From NCBI RefSeq assembly GCF_001440545.1, contig NZ_LKHP01000007.1, forward strand, positions 54,030 through 118,029: a stretch of DNA of 64,000 bases. The letters are read 5' to 3'. The position numbers and the translations under genes were made by a program. This DNA is from Caloramator mitchellensis. Its GTDB lineage: Bacteria > Bacillota > Clostridia > Clostridiales > Caloramatoraceae. The notes under the pieces are model-generated. The model worked only from the letters and a program-made list of their open reading frames with translations, was not told the DNA's origin and did no database searches. Below are positions 9,342 to 17,947 of this stretch, in pieces; the first letter of the stretch is position 1, and every line of letters starts with the position of its first letter.

Positions 9342-9348
9342 TAAAATG

Positions 9349-9377
9349 ATATTATCACAATTTTTTATAAATTGCAA
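9349..9377 (-). promoter_or_regulatory. Promoter of the disaccharide operon
   Basis: On the minus strand TTGCAA (9372-9377) and TAATAT (9349-9354) are 17 nt apart. The predicted start near 9342 abuts the operator palindrome. Confidence 0.65.
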
Positions 9378-9480
9378 TATTTTTGTTTTCTTAAAATAAG
9401 TTTTGTATTATAATATGAATAGTTTTATTTGGGAAATATTTTGAAGTTTATCTAATCACTGTTACTTCGGAGGAACAAGT

Positions 9481-11778
9481 ATGAGCATAATTAATAAAAT
9501 ATTGATATATATCACCATTACAGTTACATCAGTTTTATTATTTATAATAGGTGCATCAAATTATTTTATCCTTGAACCAATTTATAAATTAGAAGATTCA
9601 ATTGCAAATTCTGATATAAAAAGGTTAAACAGGCACGTTAACAATGAACTCAATTTGATATATAATTTATCCTTAGATTATTCAAAATGGGATGAAACCT
9701 ATAACTTTGTGATTAATAAAAATACCGATTACATAACATCTAACTATTATTACGATATATCTTTTGATAAAAACGGAATTAATTTTATATTTATAACGGA
9801 TAGAAATGGAAATATATTATATGAAAGATATAACCAAAATAGCAATATGGATATTCAATTAAATAAGTCAATTAATCATTCTATTAAACCTATCCTGGAA
9901 GAATTTATAATAAAAAATACCGCTGATTCTTCTGGAATAAATTTTATTAATAACACACCGGTTTTGTTAAGCATTCAAAAAATAACAAAAAGCGATGATT
10001 ATGATAACTATAATGGTTACTATATTGTGGGAAAATATATAAACCCTGAAGAAATTGAAGAAATCAAGAATGCAACCGCACTGGATATTAACTCTATATT
10101 AAGTTCTAGCATTATTGAAAATAAGACAATTAAGGATTATGATACTATAACAGCTTATTTAAGTTTTAAAGATGTATTAAACAAGCCATCCTCAACATTT
10201 ATCCTCGAAATAAACAGGCAATATTATTTAGAAACGCTTAAAAATCTTAAAATACTATTAATATTATATTTATTATTTGTAGGTCTTGTTGTAAGCGTAC
10301 TGTTATATAAGTTAAAAAAAGATGTATTCAATCGAATTCTCCATATTCAAAATATCATAAATAATATAACAAAAACATCAAATTATTCATTGAGAATACC
10401 TGTAAAAGGTAAGGATGAAATTGCACTTTTTTCAAAAAATATAAATCTAATGCTTGATAACCTTCATGAATCCAATGAAAAGTTAAGAGAAAGCATTGAT
10501 GAAATATACCATCTTGCATATTTTGACCAACTGACCCAGATGCCAAATAGGCAACACTCAATGAGTCAAATAGATACTTTGATAAAGAAAAATATTAAAT
10601 TTACTACGTTCCTTATAGATATAGACAATTTCAAAAATATAAACGATGTCTATGGTCATGATTTTGGGGACATAATAATTAAATATATCGCAAAGCGCAT
10701 AAGAACTTTATTTAAACGAAATGCATTTATTTCAAGGATTGGCGGTGATGAATTTCTTCTAATATTTGAAAATCTTCATGGAACATATAGGATTCAAAAT
10801 GCAATCAATGATATAATTGGTATTTTTGAAAAACCTCTTCATTTTAAGAATGAAAATTTATTTGTGAGCGCATCAATTGGAATTGCTGAATTTCCTAAGG
10901 ATGCAAATTCAATGCAAGCAATATTAAAAAACGCTGAAATTGCAATGTATGAAGCCAAGAAAAATAAAACAAAATATTGTTACTTTGATCCATCTATGAA
11001 TGAAAAGGCCATGACAAATGTATATCTTATAAACAATTTGAAGCAAGCACTTGAAAACGAAGAATTTTTAATCAACTACCAACCTATTTATAATATAAAT
11101 GAGAACAAAGTAACTGGAGCTGAGGGATTAATCAGGTGGAGAAAGGGCGATAAAATAATACCTCCAAATCAATTTGTCCCCATAGCAAAAGAATTAGGTC
11201 TAATTGTAGATATAGATAACTGGGTATTAAAGGAGTCATGTAAGCAATGCAAAGTTTGGCATGAAATGGGATATAAGGATTTTACTATTTCAGTTAATAC
11301 TTCTTTTAAACAATTAATAGATAGTAACTTTATAAGCTATATAGAAAATACATTAAAAGAATTAAATCTTGAACCAAATAGCCTTATATTAGAAATCACA
11401 GAAGATGAGGCTCTTGAAGATATTGACAGAGTGGCTGATATATTGAATAAAATAAAGAGACTTGGAGTTAAAATTGCAATAGACGATTTTGGGACAGGAT
11501 ATTCTTCTCTTATATATATAAGCAGACTCCCTATCGACTTAATAAAGGTAGATAGGTCTCTTATAAACGACATAGAAAACACTAAAAATCTTGAAATAAT
11601 AAAATCTATAGCCCATCTTGCAAAAGCACTTGATATTTCAATTATAGTCGAAGGTGTTGAAAACGAAAGACAGCTTGTAGTGTTAAAACATTTTAACATA
11701 GACAAAATTCAGGGCTACTTTATTGGAAAGCCAGTTGTAAAAACTGAATTTGAAAAAAATTTTTTAAAAAAGGCATAA
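9481..11778 (+). CDS. Membrane-bound GGDEF/EAL cyclic-di-GMP enzyme with extracellular sensor
   Basis: The protein has 765 aa: a membrane helix (about 8-30), an extracytoplasmic CHASE4-like domain (about 35-245), a second helix (about 255-275), HAMP, GGDEF and EAL. The diguanylate cyclase signature RIGGDEF is intact (GGDEF at about 421-425), with no RxxD inhibitory site just before it. In the EAL domain the signature reads EGL rather than EAL (about 548). The DDFGTGYSS loop (about 667), the KVDRSL segment and VEGVEN are kept, so phosphodiesterase activity is plausible. It may make or break c-di-GMP in response to an outside signal. GGAGGAAC precedes the ATG; a TATAAT lies at 9409-9414. Confidence 0.93.
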   Translation: MSIINKILIYITITVTSVLLFIIGASNYFILEPIYKLEDSIANSDIKRLNRHVNNELNLIYNLSLDYSKWDETYNFVINKNTDYITSNYYYDISFDKNGINFIFITDRNGNILYERYNQNSNMDIQLNKSINHSIKPILEEFIIKNTADSSGINFINNTPVLLSIQKITKSDDYDNYNGYYIVGKYINPEEIEEIKNATALDINSILSSSIIENKTIKDYDTITAYLSFKDVLNKPSSTFILEINRQYYLETLKNLKILLILYLLFVGLVVSVLLYKLKKDVFNRILHIQNIINNITKTSNYSLRIPVKGKDEIALFSKNINLMLDNLHESNEKLRESIDEIYHLAYFDQLTQMPNRQHSMSQIDTLIKKNIKFTTFLIDIDNFKNINDVYGHDFGDIIIKYIAKRIRTLFKRNAFISRIGGDEFLLIFENLHGTYRIQNAINDIIGIFEKPLHFKNENLFVSASIGIAEFPKDANSMQAILKNAEIAMYEAKKNKTKYCYFDPSMNEKAMTNVYLINNLKQALENEEFLINYQPIYNINENKVTGAEGLIRWRKGDKIIPPNQFVPIAKELGLIVDIDNWVLKESCKQCKVWHEMGYKDFTISVNTSFKQLIDSNFISYIENTLKELNLEPNSLILEITEDEALEDIDRVADILNKIKRLGVKIAIDDFGTGYSSLIYISRLPIDLIKVDRSLINDIENTKNLEIIKSIAHLAKALDISIIVEGVENERQLVVLKHFNIDKIQGYFIGKPVVKTEFEKNFLKKA

Positions 11779-11782
11779 ATAA

Positions 11783-11813
11783 ATCCCCACGAAATAATTC
11801 ATGGGGGTTTAAC
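11783..11813. terminator. Bidirectional terminator between convergent genes
   Basis: CCCCA and TGGGG pair, with a further GAA/TTC helix after one mismatch and a small AT loop. Short T-rich stretches follow on both strands. It lies between the GGDEF/EAL gene and the SPFH gene, which converge here. Confidence 0.5.
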
Positions 11814-11819
11814 TTATCA

Positions 11820-12761
11820 TTATTTTTTAAGTGTTTCTGCGATTGCTGCAATATTCCCAAGCGTTGAAATTGCTTCATTAGGAAGAATGATTTTGTTTGC
11901 TGGGTTCTTGGCCATTTCTTGAAGGGCCTCAACCTGCTTTAGAGCAATTACAACTTCGTTAGTTCCAGATTCTATTATAGCTTTGTTTACAGTATTAATG
12001 GCTTCAGCCTGTGCAACTGCAATACGTTGAATTGCCATGGCTTTTCCTTCTGCTTCTAAGAGCTGTGCCTGCTTTTGTCCCTCAGCTCTTCTGATGTTTG
12101 CTTCCTTTTCAGCTTCCGCCTCAAGAATTCTTGCCTGTTTTAAACCTTCTGCCCTTGCAATGGAGCTTTGTTTTTCACCCTCTGCCTGAAGTATTGCTGC
12201 TCTTTTGTCTCTTTCTGCCTTCATCTGCTTTTCCATAGCCTGTTGAATCTCAGCAGGTGGAATTATATTCTTAATTTCAACTGAAAGTATCTTAATACCA
12301 TAAGCATCTGTTATCTCATCTACAACCCGTAAAAGCTCATTGTTTATTTTGTCACGTCCTGATAAAACCTCATCAAGTGACATGTTACCAACAATGTTTC
12401 TCATATTAGTTATGGTTGAATATATAATACCCGACCTGTAATTTTCAATATTATAAATAGCTGATCTGGCATCCATAACCTTATAGAAAATTACGTTGTC
12501 GATAGATATCTTAACATTATCCTTTGTTATAACCGACTGTGGCTCAATATCAAGTATTTGCTGTTTTGTTGAAACCTTTGCACGAACAAAATCAGCTATT
12601 GGAATTAAAAAATGCCAGCCTGGCTCTAATATTCTGTGGAATTGTCCAAACCTTTCAACTACATAAAGATAACCAGTATTAACAACCCTGATTGCCGATA
12701 CTATAATCATCAATACTATTAAACCTACAAAAATAAGAAAAATATTTGCAATAATGTTCAT
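11820..12761 (-). CDS. SPFH/stomatin-prohibitin family membrane protein
   Basis: The protein has 313 aa. One N-terminal membrane helix (about 3-25) is followed by a band-7 domain starting NTGYLYVVERFGQFHRILEP. A long charged coiled coil of repeating AEG/AEA-KQ units lies at about 175-245, and the C-terminal region is hydrophobic. Such proteins form cage-like oligomers on the membrane and are linked to membrane microdomains and protein quality control. The NfeD-like gene ends at the base before this start, which is the classic pairing of these families. QmcA-type proteins are the closest pattern; a specific role cannot be given. Confidence 0.92.
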   Translation of the reverse strand: MNIIANIFLIFVGLIVLMIIVSAIRVVNTGYLYVVERFGQFHRILEPGWHFLIPIADFVRAKVSTKQQILDIEPQSVITKDNVKISIDNVIFYKVMDARSAIYNIENYRSGIIYSTITNMRNIVGNMSLDEVLSGRDKINNELLRVVDEITDAYGIKILSVEIKNIIPPAEIQQAMEKQMKAERDKRAAILQAEGEKQSSIARAEGLKQARILEAEAEKEANIRRAEGQKQAQLLEAEGKAMAIQRIAVAQAEAINTVNKAIIESGTNEVVIALKQVEALQEMAKNPANKIILPNEAISTLGNIAAIAETLKK

Positions 12762-13196
12762 TTATATACCCCCTTCAACCTTTTCAACTAATATTTTATT
12801 GCCTTCAATGCCAACAATCTTAATTTTGTCTCCTTTTTTGATAACCCCGTTTAAATTTTTTACAGTCCAGTATATGCCTTCAATTTTAACAAGAGCCTTA
12901 TCTGCTATGTCTTCATCAGCTACAAGTTCTCTTCCTATATATTCTTCCTCCATTCTCAGAGTCTTATTTACAGTTTGCTTAATCGTCCTTTTAATTATAG
13001 GATAACTTACTCCAAATGTCGCAGCGCTTACAATTAAAAATACAATAATCTGAACAGCATAGGCAGCACCAAACATACCCGAAATTATTGCAAAAATAGA
13101 ACCAACGGTAAAAACAAAAAATACATATCCGCTAGTTACAATATCAGCAATAATTCCTGCTATCGCCACTGCTATCCACAAAAAAAGTAAACCCAT
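12762..13196 (-). CDS. NfeD-like membrane protein
   Basis: The 144-aa protein has two or three N-terminal membrane helices (residues of about 2-70) and a C-terminal OB-fold segment (about 85-142), where GIYWTVKNLNG and KKGDKIKIVGIEGNKILVEKV are characteristic. This is the short form without the ClpP-like protease domain. NfeD proteins partner SPFH proteins, and the SPFH gene follows with no gap. The pair should act together at the membrane. Confidence 0.9.
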   Translation of the reverse strand: MGLLFLWIAVAIAGIIADIVTSGYVFFVFTVGSIFAIISGMFGAAYAVQIIVFLIVSAATFGVSYPIIKRTIKQTVNKTLRMEEEYIGRELVADEDIADKALVKIEGIYWTVKNLNGVIKKGDKIKIVGIEGNKILVEKVEGGI

Positions 13197-13247
13197 AAAA
13201 AACCCCCTTCGTCATATTATAAGTATATTATACTTCTAATAATTTAC

Positions 13248-13279
13248 AAATTAAACTGTCATTTACGTTCAAAATGACA
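13248..13279 (-). terminator. Possible terminator after the polyprenyl synthase gene
   Basis: TGTCATTT (13257-13264) and AAATGACA (13272-13279) form an 8-bp stem with a 7-nt loop. On the minus strand it is followed by GTTTAATTT. The stem is AT-rich, so the call is tentative. Confidence 0.35.
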
Positions 13280-13326
13280 AAAATTTGTCTATTTGGGGCT
13301 TTAGGGTTTCTATTTATCGGTCTATC

Positions 13327-14289
13327 TTAATAATCCCTCTTTAAAAGCTTGTTTGCTGATTCTTTTAAAATACTTTTAGCCTGTGCTTCTGGCAATTTAT
13401 CAATCAATCTTAATGCTCTTTCTGTATATCTATCGGCTAATTCTTCAGCCTTTTTTATTCCACCCTTGTCATTTGTTATCCTTATAACTTCATTAATTTC
13501 TTCTTCAGACAAATTACCCTTAGAGAGTAAATTTTTCAAATATCCATCTTCATTAATAGCATAAAGAATAGGTAAAGTATAAATCCCCTCTTTAATATCG
13601 TTTCCAACCTTCTTCCCTATTATCTCTTCTTCGCCTACCATATCAAGTATGTCATCTTTTATTTGAAATGCCATTCCAATATTAAAACCTGTTTCCTTTA
13701 GAATGTTTGAAATTTTTCTTTCACAATTCGACTCAATGGCTCCAATATAAAAACTTAAAGCAAATAATACTGCTGTTTTAGACGCAATACGTTTAAGATA
13801 TGAATTAATAGACACATCCACCTTGCCCTTAATGTTAAACTGATGTATCTCGCCAATGCATAACCTCTCCATGCTTTTAACTGTATCCTTTAGGACATCA
13901 ATCTTTTCACAAGTTGTTAATAGCCCAATACACCTTGCAAGAAGAAAATCCCCTATAATAACAGCATAATTCTGTCCATACTTATTCTGAACAGTTTTTA
14001 TATTTCTTCTAAATACAGAATTATCAAGTATATCATCGTGAATTAAAGTCGCATTATGAAACATCTCAACTGCAGCTGCTATATTGAGTATTTTTTCCGA
14101 CTTATAATCACCGAATTGCGCAGATAAAATAACAAATGCAGGTCTTAACATCTTGCCGTTCTTGGCAAAAACCTCGGTTAAAGCTTCCTCTATTGTTTTA
14201 TCGCTGTTTCTTATCTTTTTAAGTATTATCCTTTTTACTTTTTCAAGCTCATCTACTAAAAAAGGATATTCTCCCCAGAAATTAGCCAT
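13327..14289 (-). CDS. Polyprenyl diphosphate synthase (HepT/DmkB-like)
   Basis: The protein has 320 aa, typical for trans-isoprenyl diphosphate synthases. Both aspartate-rich motifs are intact: DDILD at 85-89 and DDILD at 212-216. This enzyme would extend farnesyl-type precursors with isopentenyl diphosphate to make the quinone side chain. It sits 4 bp after the EetB-like gene in the order Ndh2, EetA, EetB, prenyl synthase, and in known FLEET loci the equivalent gene (dmkB) supplies a dedicated demethylmenaquinone. No DmkA-type prenyltransferase gene is visible in the window. Confidence 0.9.
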   Translation of the reverse strand: MANFWGEYPFLVDELEKVKRIILKKIRNSDKTIEEALTEVFAKNGKMLRPAFVILSAQFGDYKSEKILNIAAAVEMFHNATLIHDDILDNSVFRRNIKTVQNKYGQNYAVIIGDFLLARCIGLLTTCEKIDVLKDTVKSMERLCIGEIHQFNIKGKVDVSINSYLKRIASKTAVLFALSFYIGAIESNCERKISNILKETGFNIGMAFQIKDDILDMVGEEEIIGKKVGNDIKEGIYTLPILYAINEDGYLKNLLSKGNLSEEEINEVIRITNDKGGIKKAEELADRYTERALRLIDKLPEAQAKSILKESANKLLKRDY

Positions 14290-14293
14290 CTAA

Positions 14294-14812
14294 TCACCCT
14301 TTTATCATATAATTGACATTTATCTTTCTTAAATGCTCTATAAGATATTTTGCTGTAAATCCTATAAAGATTCCTGTAACCAATCCTGTTATCAACAGGA
14401 ATGGAAGATACCAGAATATATTTATATTTTGCAGTATTAACATAGCCACTAAAACTTGTCCAATGTTATGGGATATGCCTCCAATCATACTAACTCCTAC
14501 AGCGCTTGCCCTGTCCTTTAAAACTTTCATTGCTATAAACATCATTGAAAAGCTCAGCATTGCACCGGAAAGGCTAAAAAGAAATGAAGATAAATTCCCT
14601 GTCAATATTGTCCCAAGAAAAACTCTTAGTATTATTATTATCATAGTCTCCACAGGACTTAAAAGATAAAGCGATATTACAGATATTATATTAGCAAGTC
14701 CTATTTTAGCCCCTGGAAATGCAAATGGAAGCTGAATAAATGATTCAATTATAAAAAGACAAAGGGCCATAGAAGTTAGAATGGCACCCAAAATTATCCT
14801 TCTTAGTTTCAT
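14294..14812 (-). CDS. eetB: EetB-like Gx transporter family membrane protein (Hpre_diP_synt_I)
   Basis: The protein is highly hydrophobic, 172 aa, with about five membrane helices. The segment PGAKIGLANIISV and the ISHNIGQVLVA segment are typical of the family once annotated as heptaprenyl diphosphate synthase component I. In Listeria the family member EetB is needed for extracellular electron transfer, probably passing electrons between the quinone pool and outside flavins together with EetA. ATG 14812 is preferred over the GTG at 14821 because GAGGTG lies 6 nt before it. Neighbours on both sides fit a FLEET locus. Confidence 0.8.
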   Translation of the reverse strand: MKLRRIILGAILTSMALCLFIIESFIQLPFAFPGAKIGLANIISVISLYLLSPVETMIIIILRVFLGTILTGNLSSFLFSLSGAMLSFSMMFIAMKVLKDRASAVGVSMIGGISHNIGQVLVAMLILQNINIFWYLPFLLITGLVTGIFIGFTAKYLIEHLRKINVNYMIKG

Positions 14813-14822
14813 CCTATACACC

Positions 14823-15185
14823 TCAATAAGCAGAATCGTCTATTCCTTTTCTTTCGCCTGCTATTTCTACGACAATTTTATGGGGCAGGCAGATGATACT
14901 CTGACCTGCCCCAGTTATAATCCCAGTATCAACACAAACCTTATCGCTGCAGTTCGCATCCTTCATATATACTTTGCCGTTTTCAACTACAATTATATTG
15001 ATATCATCGGCATCCTTAATTTCAATCGTCTTATTTTCGTTAATTTTAAGGCTTGTATACAGTTTTGCATCCTTGTATATATTCACATATTTTCCTGCGT
15101 TTCTATTCATATAAAAATGTGCTACCTGAATTGAACCTGCTAATATCAGCGTTATAACTATAATTATTATTTCAAGCCTTTTCAT
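14823..15185 (-). CDS. eetA: EetA-like membrane-anchored NusG domain II protein
   Basis: The 120-aa protein has an N-terminal membrane helix (about 4-24) and an extracytoplasmic NusG_II-type beta domain. Two Cys lie in the segment DANCSDKVCVDTG, and the domain closes with ICLPHKIVVEI. Proteins of this type pair with the Gx transporter family protein in flavin-based electron transfer loci, where the pair is called EetA/EetB. The start overlaps the end of the NADH dehydrogenase gene by 14 bp. Function is inferred from family and context. Confidence 0.8.
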   Translation of the reverse strand: MKRLEIIIIVITLILAGSIQVAHFYMNRNAGKYVNIYKDAKLYTSLKINENKTIEIKDADDINIIVVENGKVYMKDANCSDKVCVDTGIITGAGQSIICLPHKIVVEIAGERKGIDDSAY

Positions 15186-16980
15186 ATATTCCCCTCTTTT
15201 TAAGTTTAAAGTTCATCTTGCCTCTAAACGTCTTCTCCCATAATCTATAGAACCATGGAATTACATAATAGTCAAGTCCAAATGCACGTCCTGCTCCACC
15301 CATAAGCGGAATTGCTCCAAATATATACCATAGTATTTCCTTGCCTGCCATAGCAGATAAAATAAAGTTAAAGCATAGGAATATTGAAGCAAGTGAAGCA
15401 AGCGTTGTAAATAATCCACCTATAAGCGCCAACCCTATTCCCAACTCTCCAAGCACAACCATAACTTGGAATATATAGGCAAAAGGTTCAACAAATATAT
15501 GCATAAATTGTGTATATAATTCTGGTGGCTGCTTTAATAATGGAACAACCTGCGTAGCAACCTGTGATGCTTGGGTTGCAGCATCGGCAGCCTGTGATGC
15601 ACCGCTTACATTAGAAGTAGCAACTATGAATATATTGTTTGGATTTAACCAACCATCCTTTACCTTTCCAATACCTTCTAATAGCCATAGAACGCCTATA
15701 TAAAGTCTTAGAGGCACTAACCAGAATGTTGGAGTCTTATCTGCAAAATGTCCTCCAACCATGGACTTATTATCTTTTATATCCATAAAATGATGTTTGA
15801 AGTAATCCCAAATGAGCAATAAACCACCAATGCCAAATAAATAATGCATATTAACAAGATGCTTTGCAGCCATAGCTAAAAATCCTGTCAAATCTCTTCC
15901 CATCAATGTTGCAACGCAGTATCTTGAACCTATCGATACCATGAATCCATGATAATTCGACTTAAACTTTTCCTTTTCCTTTCCTTCAATGTCTGCAATT
16001 ATATTTTTGGCTGCAACATCTGCAGTTTGTAGTGCCGTTTCAACTATTTGTGGTATTCCAACATTGTTTTCCTCTAAATAGCTTATATCTCCTATAACAT
16101 ATACATTTTTGTGGTCAACGCTCTGCATGTATTCGTTTGTAAGTATTCTTCCTCTTTTACCCATTGTAAGATTGAGTTTTGATGCAAAGCTGCTTCCTTG
16201 AACACCACATGTCCATATTAAAGTCCTTGTGTTTATTTCATCTCCACCCTTAAGAAGTATTTTATCTTCCATAACTTCAACGATTGGAGAGTTTGTTCTA
16301 AGCTCTATATTCAATTTATTTATATAGTATTTAGCCTTTGAAACCAATCTTTCGTTTAATGTGGTAAGTATTCTATCGAGCGCCTCAACGAGTATAACTC
16401 TCACTTCTTTTTCATCTATGTTATACTTATAGCACAATTCCTTTCTAAATTCAGCAAGTTCACCAGCTGTTTCAACTCCTGTAAATCCAGCACCTGCAAC
16501 AACAAATGTCAATAGCTTGGCTCTTTCTTCTACGCTTGTTGTCTTTGATGCCCTTTCAAACATATCTATTATATGTCTTCTTATTTCAACCGCATCATCT
16601 AACGACCAGAGCGAGAATCCATATTCCTTAACTCCCTTAACTCCAAAATATGCTGGTTCGCTTCCAATATTGATTATTAGGTAGTCGTATTCATAGACTG
16701 AGTTATTTGATACTAACTTTCTCTCGTTAAAATTAATATCGGTTATTTCGTCAATAATTACATTTACATCAGTCCTATGGAACATTCTGCTGAGTTCAAC
16801 CCTAACAGCATCCTCTTCAACTCTCCCTCCAGCAACCTCATGAAGTTCTGTCATAAGGGTATGATATGGATTTTTGTCGATTAAATAAATTTCAGCTTTT
16901 TTCTTAAGTTTCTTATTTAATAGTTTCGCAGCTCTTACCCCGCCATATCCGGCACCCAGAACTACTATTTTTTGAGCCAT
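15172..16980 (-). CDS. ndh2: Type II NADH dehydrogenase with C-terminal membrane domain (Ndh2-like)
   Basis: The 602-aa protein is about 200 residues longer than ordinary NDH-2. The N-terminal FAD-binding Rossmann fold starts VVLGAGYGGVRAAK. A second nucleotide-binding site (FVVAGAGFTGVETAGELAEF) and the C-terminal FAD contact (YVIGD) are present. From about residue 425 a DoxX-like membrane domain of about four helices follows. FLEET-type Ndh2 enzymes also carry such a membrane extension. It would oxidise NADH and reduce the quinone pool without pumping protons. It heads the minus-strand operon and is divergent from the PplA-like gene. Confidence 0.9.
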   Translation of the reverse strand: MAQKIVVLGAGYGGVRAAKLLNKKLKKKAEIYLIDKNPYHTLMTELHEVAGGRVEEDAVRVELSRMFHRTDVNVIIDEITDINFNERKLVSNNSVYEYDYLIINIGSEPAYFGVKGVKEYGFSLWSLDDAVEIRRHIIDMFERASKTTSVEERAKLLTFVVAGAGFTGVETAGELAEFRKELCYKYNIDEKEVRVILVEALDRILTTLNERLVSKAKYYINKLNIELRTNSPIVEVMEDKILLKGGDEINTRTLIWTCGVQGSSFASKLNLTMGKRGRILTNEYMQSVDHKNVYVIGDISYLEENNVGIPQIVETALQTADVAAKNIIADIEGKEKEKFKSNYHGFMVSIGSRYCVATLMGRDLTGFLAMAAKHLVNMHYLFGIGGLLLIWDYFKHHFMDIKDNKSMVGGHFADKTPTFWLVPLRLYIGVLWLLEGIGKVKDGWLNPNNIFIVATSNVSGASQAADAATQASQVATQVVPLLKQPPELYTQFMHIFVEPFAYIFQVMVVLGELGIGLALIGGLFTTLASLASIFLCFNFILSAMAGKEILWYIFGAIPLMGGAGRAFGLDYYVIPWFYRLWEKTFRGKMNFKLKKRGIYEKA

Positions 16981-17000
16981 AATAGCACCCCCGTTTAAAA

Positions 17001-17091
17001 AATCATGTTAATTATATATTAAATCTTTTTAATAATTATTTCAATAAAAATTATCAATTGATTTTAATTTTTTTTCATGTTAAAATATAAT
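17001..17091. promoter_or_regulatory. Divergent promoter region of the FLEET-like locus
   Basis: On the minus strand a TTGAAA and a TAATAT are spaced about 17 nt. On the plus strand TTGATT (17058-17063) is 17 nt before TAAAAT (17081-17086), with a TATAAT at 17086-17091. Two similar direct copies of TCATGTTAA lie near 17003 and 17075 and could bind a regulator. The region is very AT-rich, so the promoter picks are tentative. Confidence 0.45.
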
Positions 17092-17142
17092 TAAGAAAAT
17101 TTAACTTTTATTGTTCAAATATTAACAAACGGAGGGGTTACT

Positions 17143-17904
17143 GTGAAAAAAATTCTAGGTATACTTTTATCAACTCTACTTACGTTGTCGCTTTTAGCTT
17201 CATGTGGAAGTAAGACAACAAGTGAAACAAACACAAATACAAATAACACATCAAACAACACAACAACTACAAGTGCTAAGTATAACGATGGCACATACAC
17301 TGCATATTCAGATGCAACTCCAGAATCAAAGGGTTATGCTTATGCAGAAGTAACTATAAAAGAAGATAAAATAACTGAAGTAAAATTATACGAAGTAAAT
17401 GAACTTGGAAAACTTAAGGATTATGCAAATTATCCAATGAAGGAAGCAAAAACTGCCAACGAAGAAATGGCTAAAAGGTTCGTTGAAAAAAATTCAGCTG
17501 ACGTAGACACATTTACTGGAGTTACAAACAGCTCAGAAAAATATAAGCAAGCAGTTGCACGTGCTCTTGAAATGGCAAGCAAAGAAAAGGATGCAAAAAA
17601 ATACTTAAATGGAACATTCCTTGCAAGTTCAGACCAAAATGCTAAGCAGGGATATGCTCTTGCTTATGTAACAATTCAAGATGACAAGATTACTAAAGTA
17701 GTTCTTCAGGAAGTTGGAGAAGACGGTAAAATAAAGGACTATTCTACTTATCCATTAAAGGAAGCAAAAACTGCTAACGAAGAAATGGCTAAGAGGTTCG
17801 TTGAAAAAAATTCAGCTGATGTAGACACATTTACTGGAGTTACAAACAGCTCAGAAAAATATAAGGAAGCTGTTAAAAAGGCACTTGAAATGGCTACAAA
17901 ATAA
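17143..17904 (+). CDS. pplA: PplA-like lipoprotein with two FMN-binding domains
   Basis: The 253-aa protein has a lipoprotein signal (lipobox LLASC, Cys21), a Ser/Thr/Asn-rich linker (about 24-45) and two FMN_bind domains (about 47-146 and 155-252). Each domain has the ApbE acceptor motif DTFTGVT, with candidate flavinylated threonines at 128 and 234. In Listeria PplA is the surface flavoprotein that carries electrons outward in FLEET, also with two FMN sites. The gene for an ApbE transferase follows, and Ndh2/EetA/EetB are divergent. The two domains share a nearly identical 108-bp stretch of DNA. Confidence 0.88.
   Translation: MKKILGILLSTLLTLSLLASCGSKTTSETNTNTNNTSNNTTTTSAKYNDGTYTAYSDATPESKGYAYAEVTIKEDKITEVKLYEVNELGKLKDYANYPMKEAKTANEEMAKRFVEKNSADVDTFTGVTNSSEKYKQAVARALEMASKEKDAKKYLNGTFLASSDQNAKQGYALAYVTIQDDKITKVVLQEVGEDGKIKDYSTYPLKEAKTANEEMAKRFVEKNSADVDTFTGVTNSSEKYKEAVKKALEMATK
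17440..17865 (+). repeat. Internal direct repeat in the PplA-like gene (two 108-bp copies)
   Basis: Positions 17440-17547 and 17758-17865 are nearly identical, 318 bp (106 codons) apart. They encode the C-terminal half of each FMN domain, including the flavin acceptor site. The N-terminal halves of the two domains have diverged much more. Confidence 0.9.
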
Positions 17905-17906
17905 TG

Positions 17907-17933
17907 GCTGCCCATATGGGCAGCTTAATTTTT
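17907..17933 (+). terminator. Hairpin with T-run between pplA-like and apbE-like genes
   Basis: GCTGCCCATATGGGCAGC is an 18-nt perfect palindrome followed by TTAATTTTT. It may end some transcripts after the PplA-like gene or set the ratio of the two products, since the ApbE gene follows at 17948. Confidence 0.7.
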
Positions 17934-17947
17934 GAAAGGATGATGGT

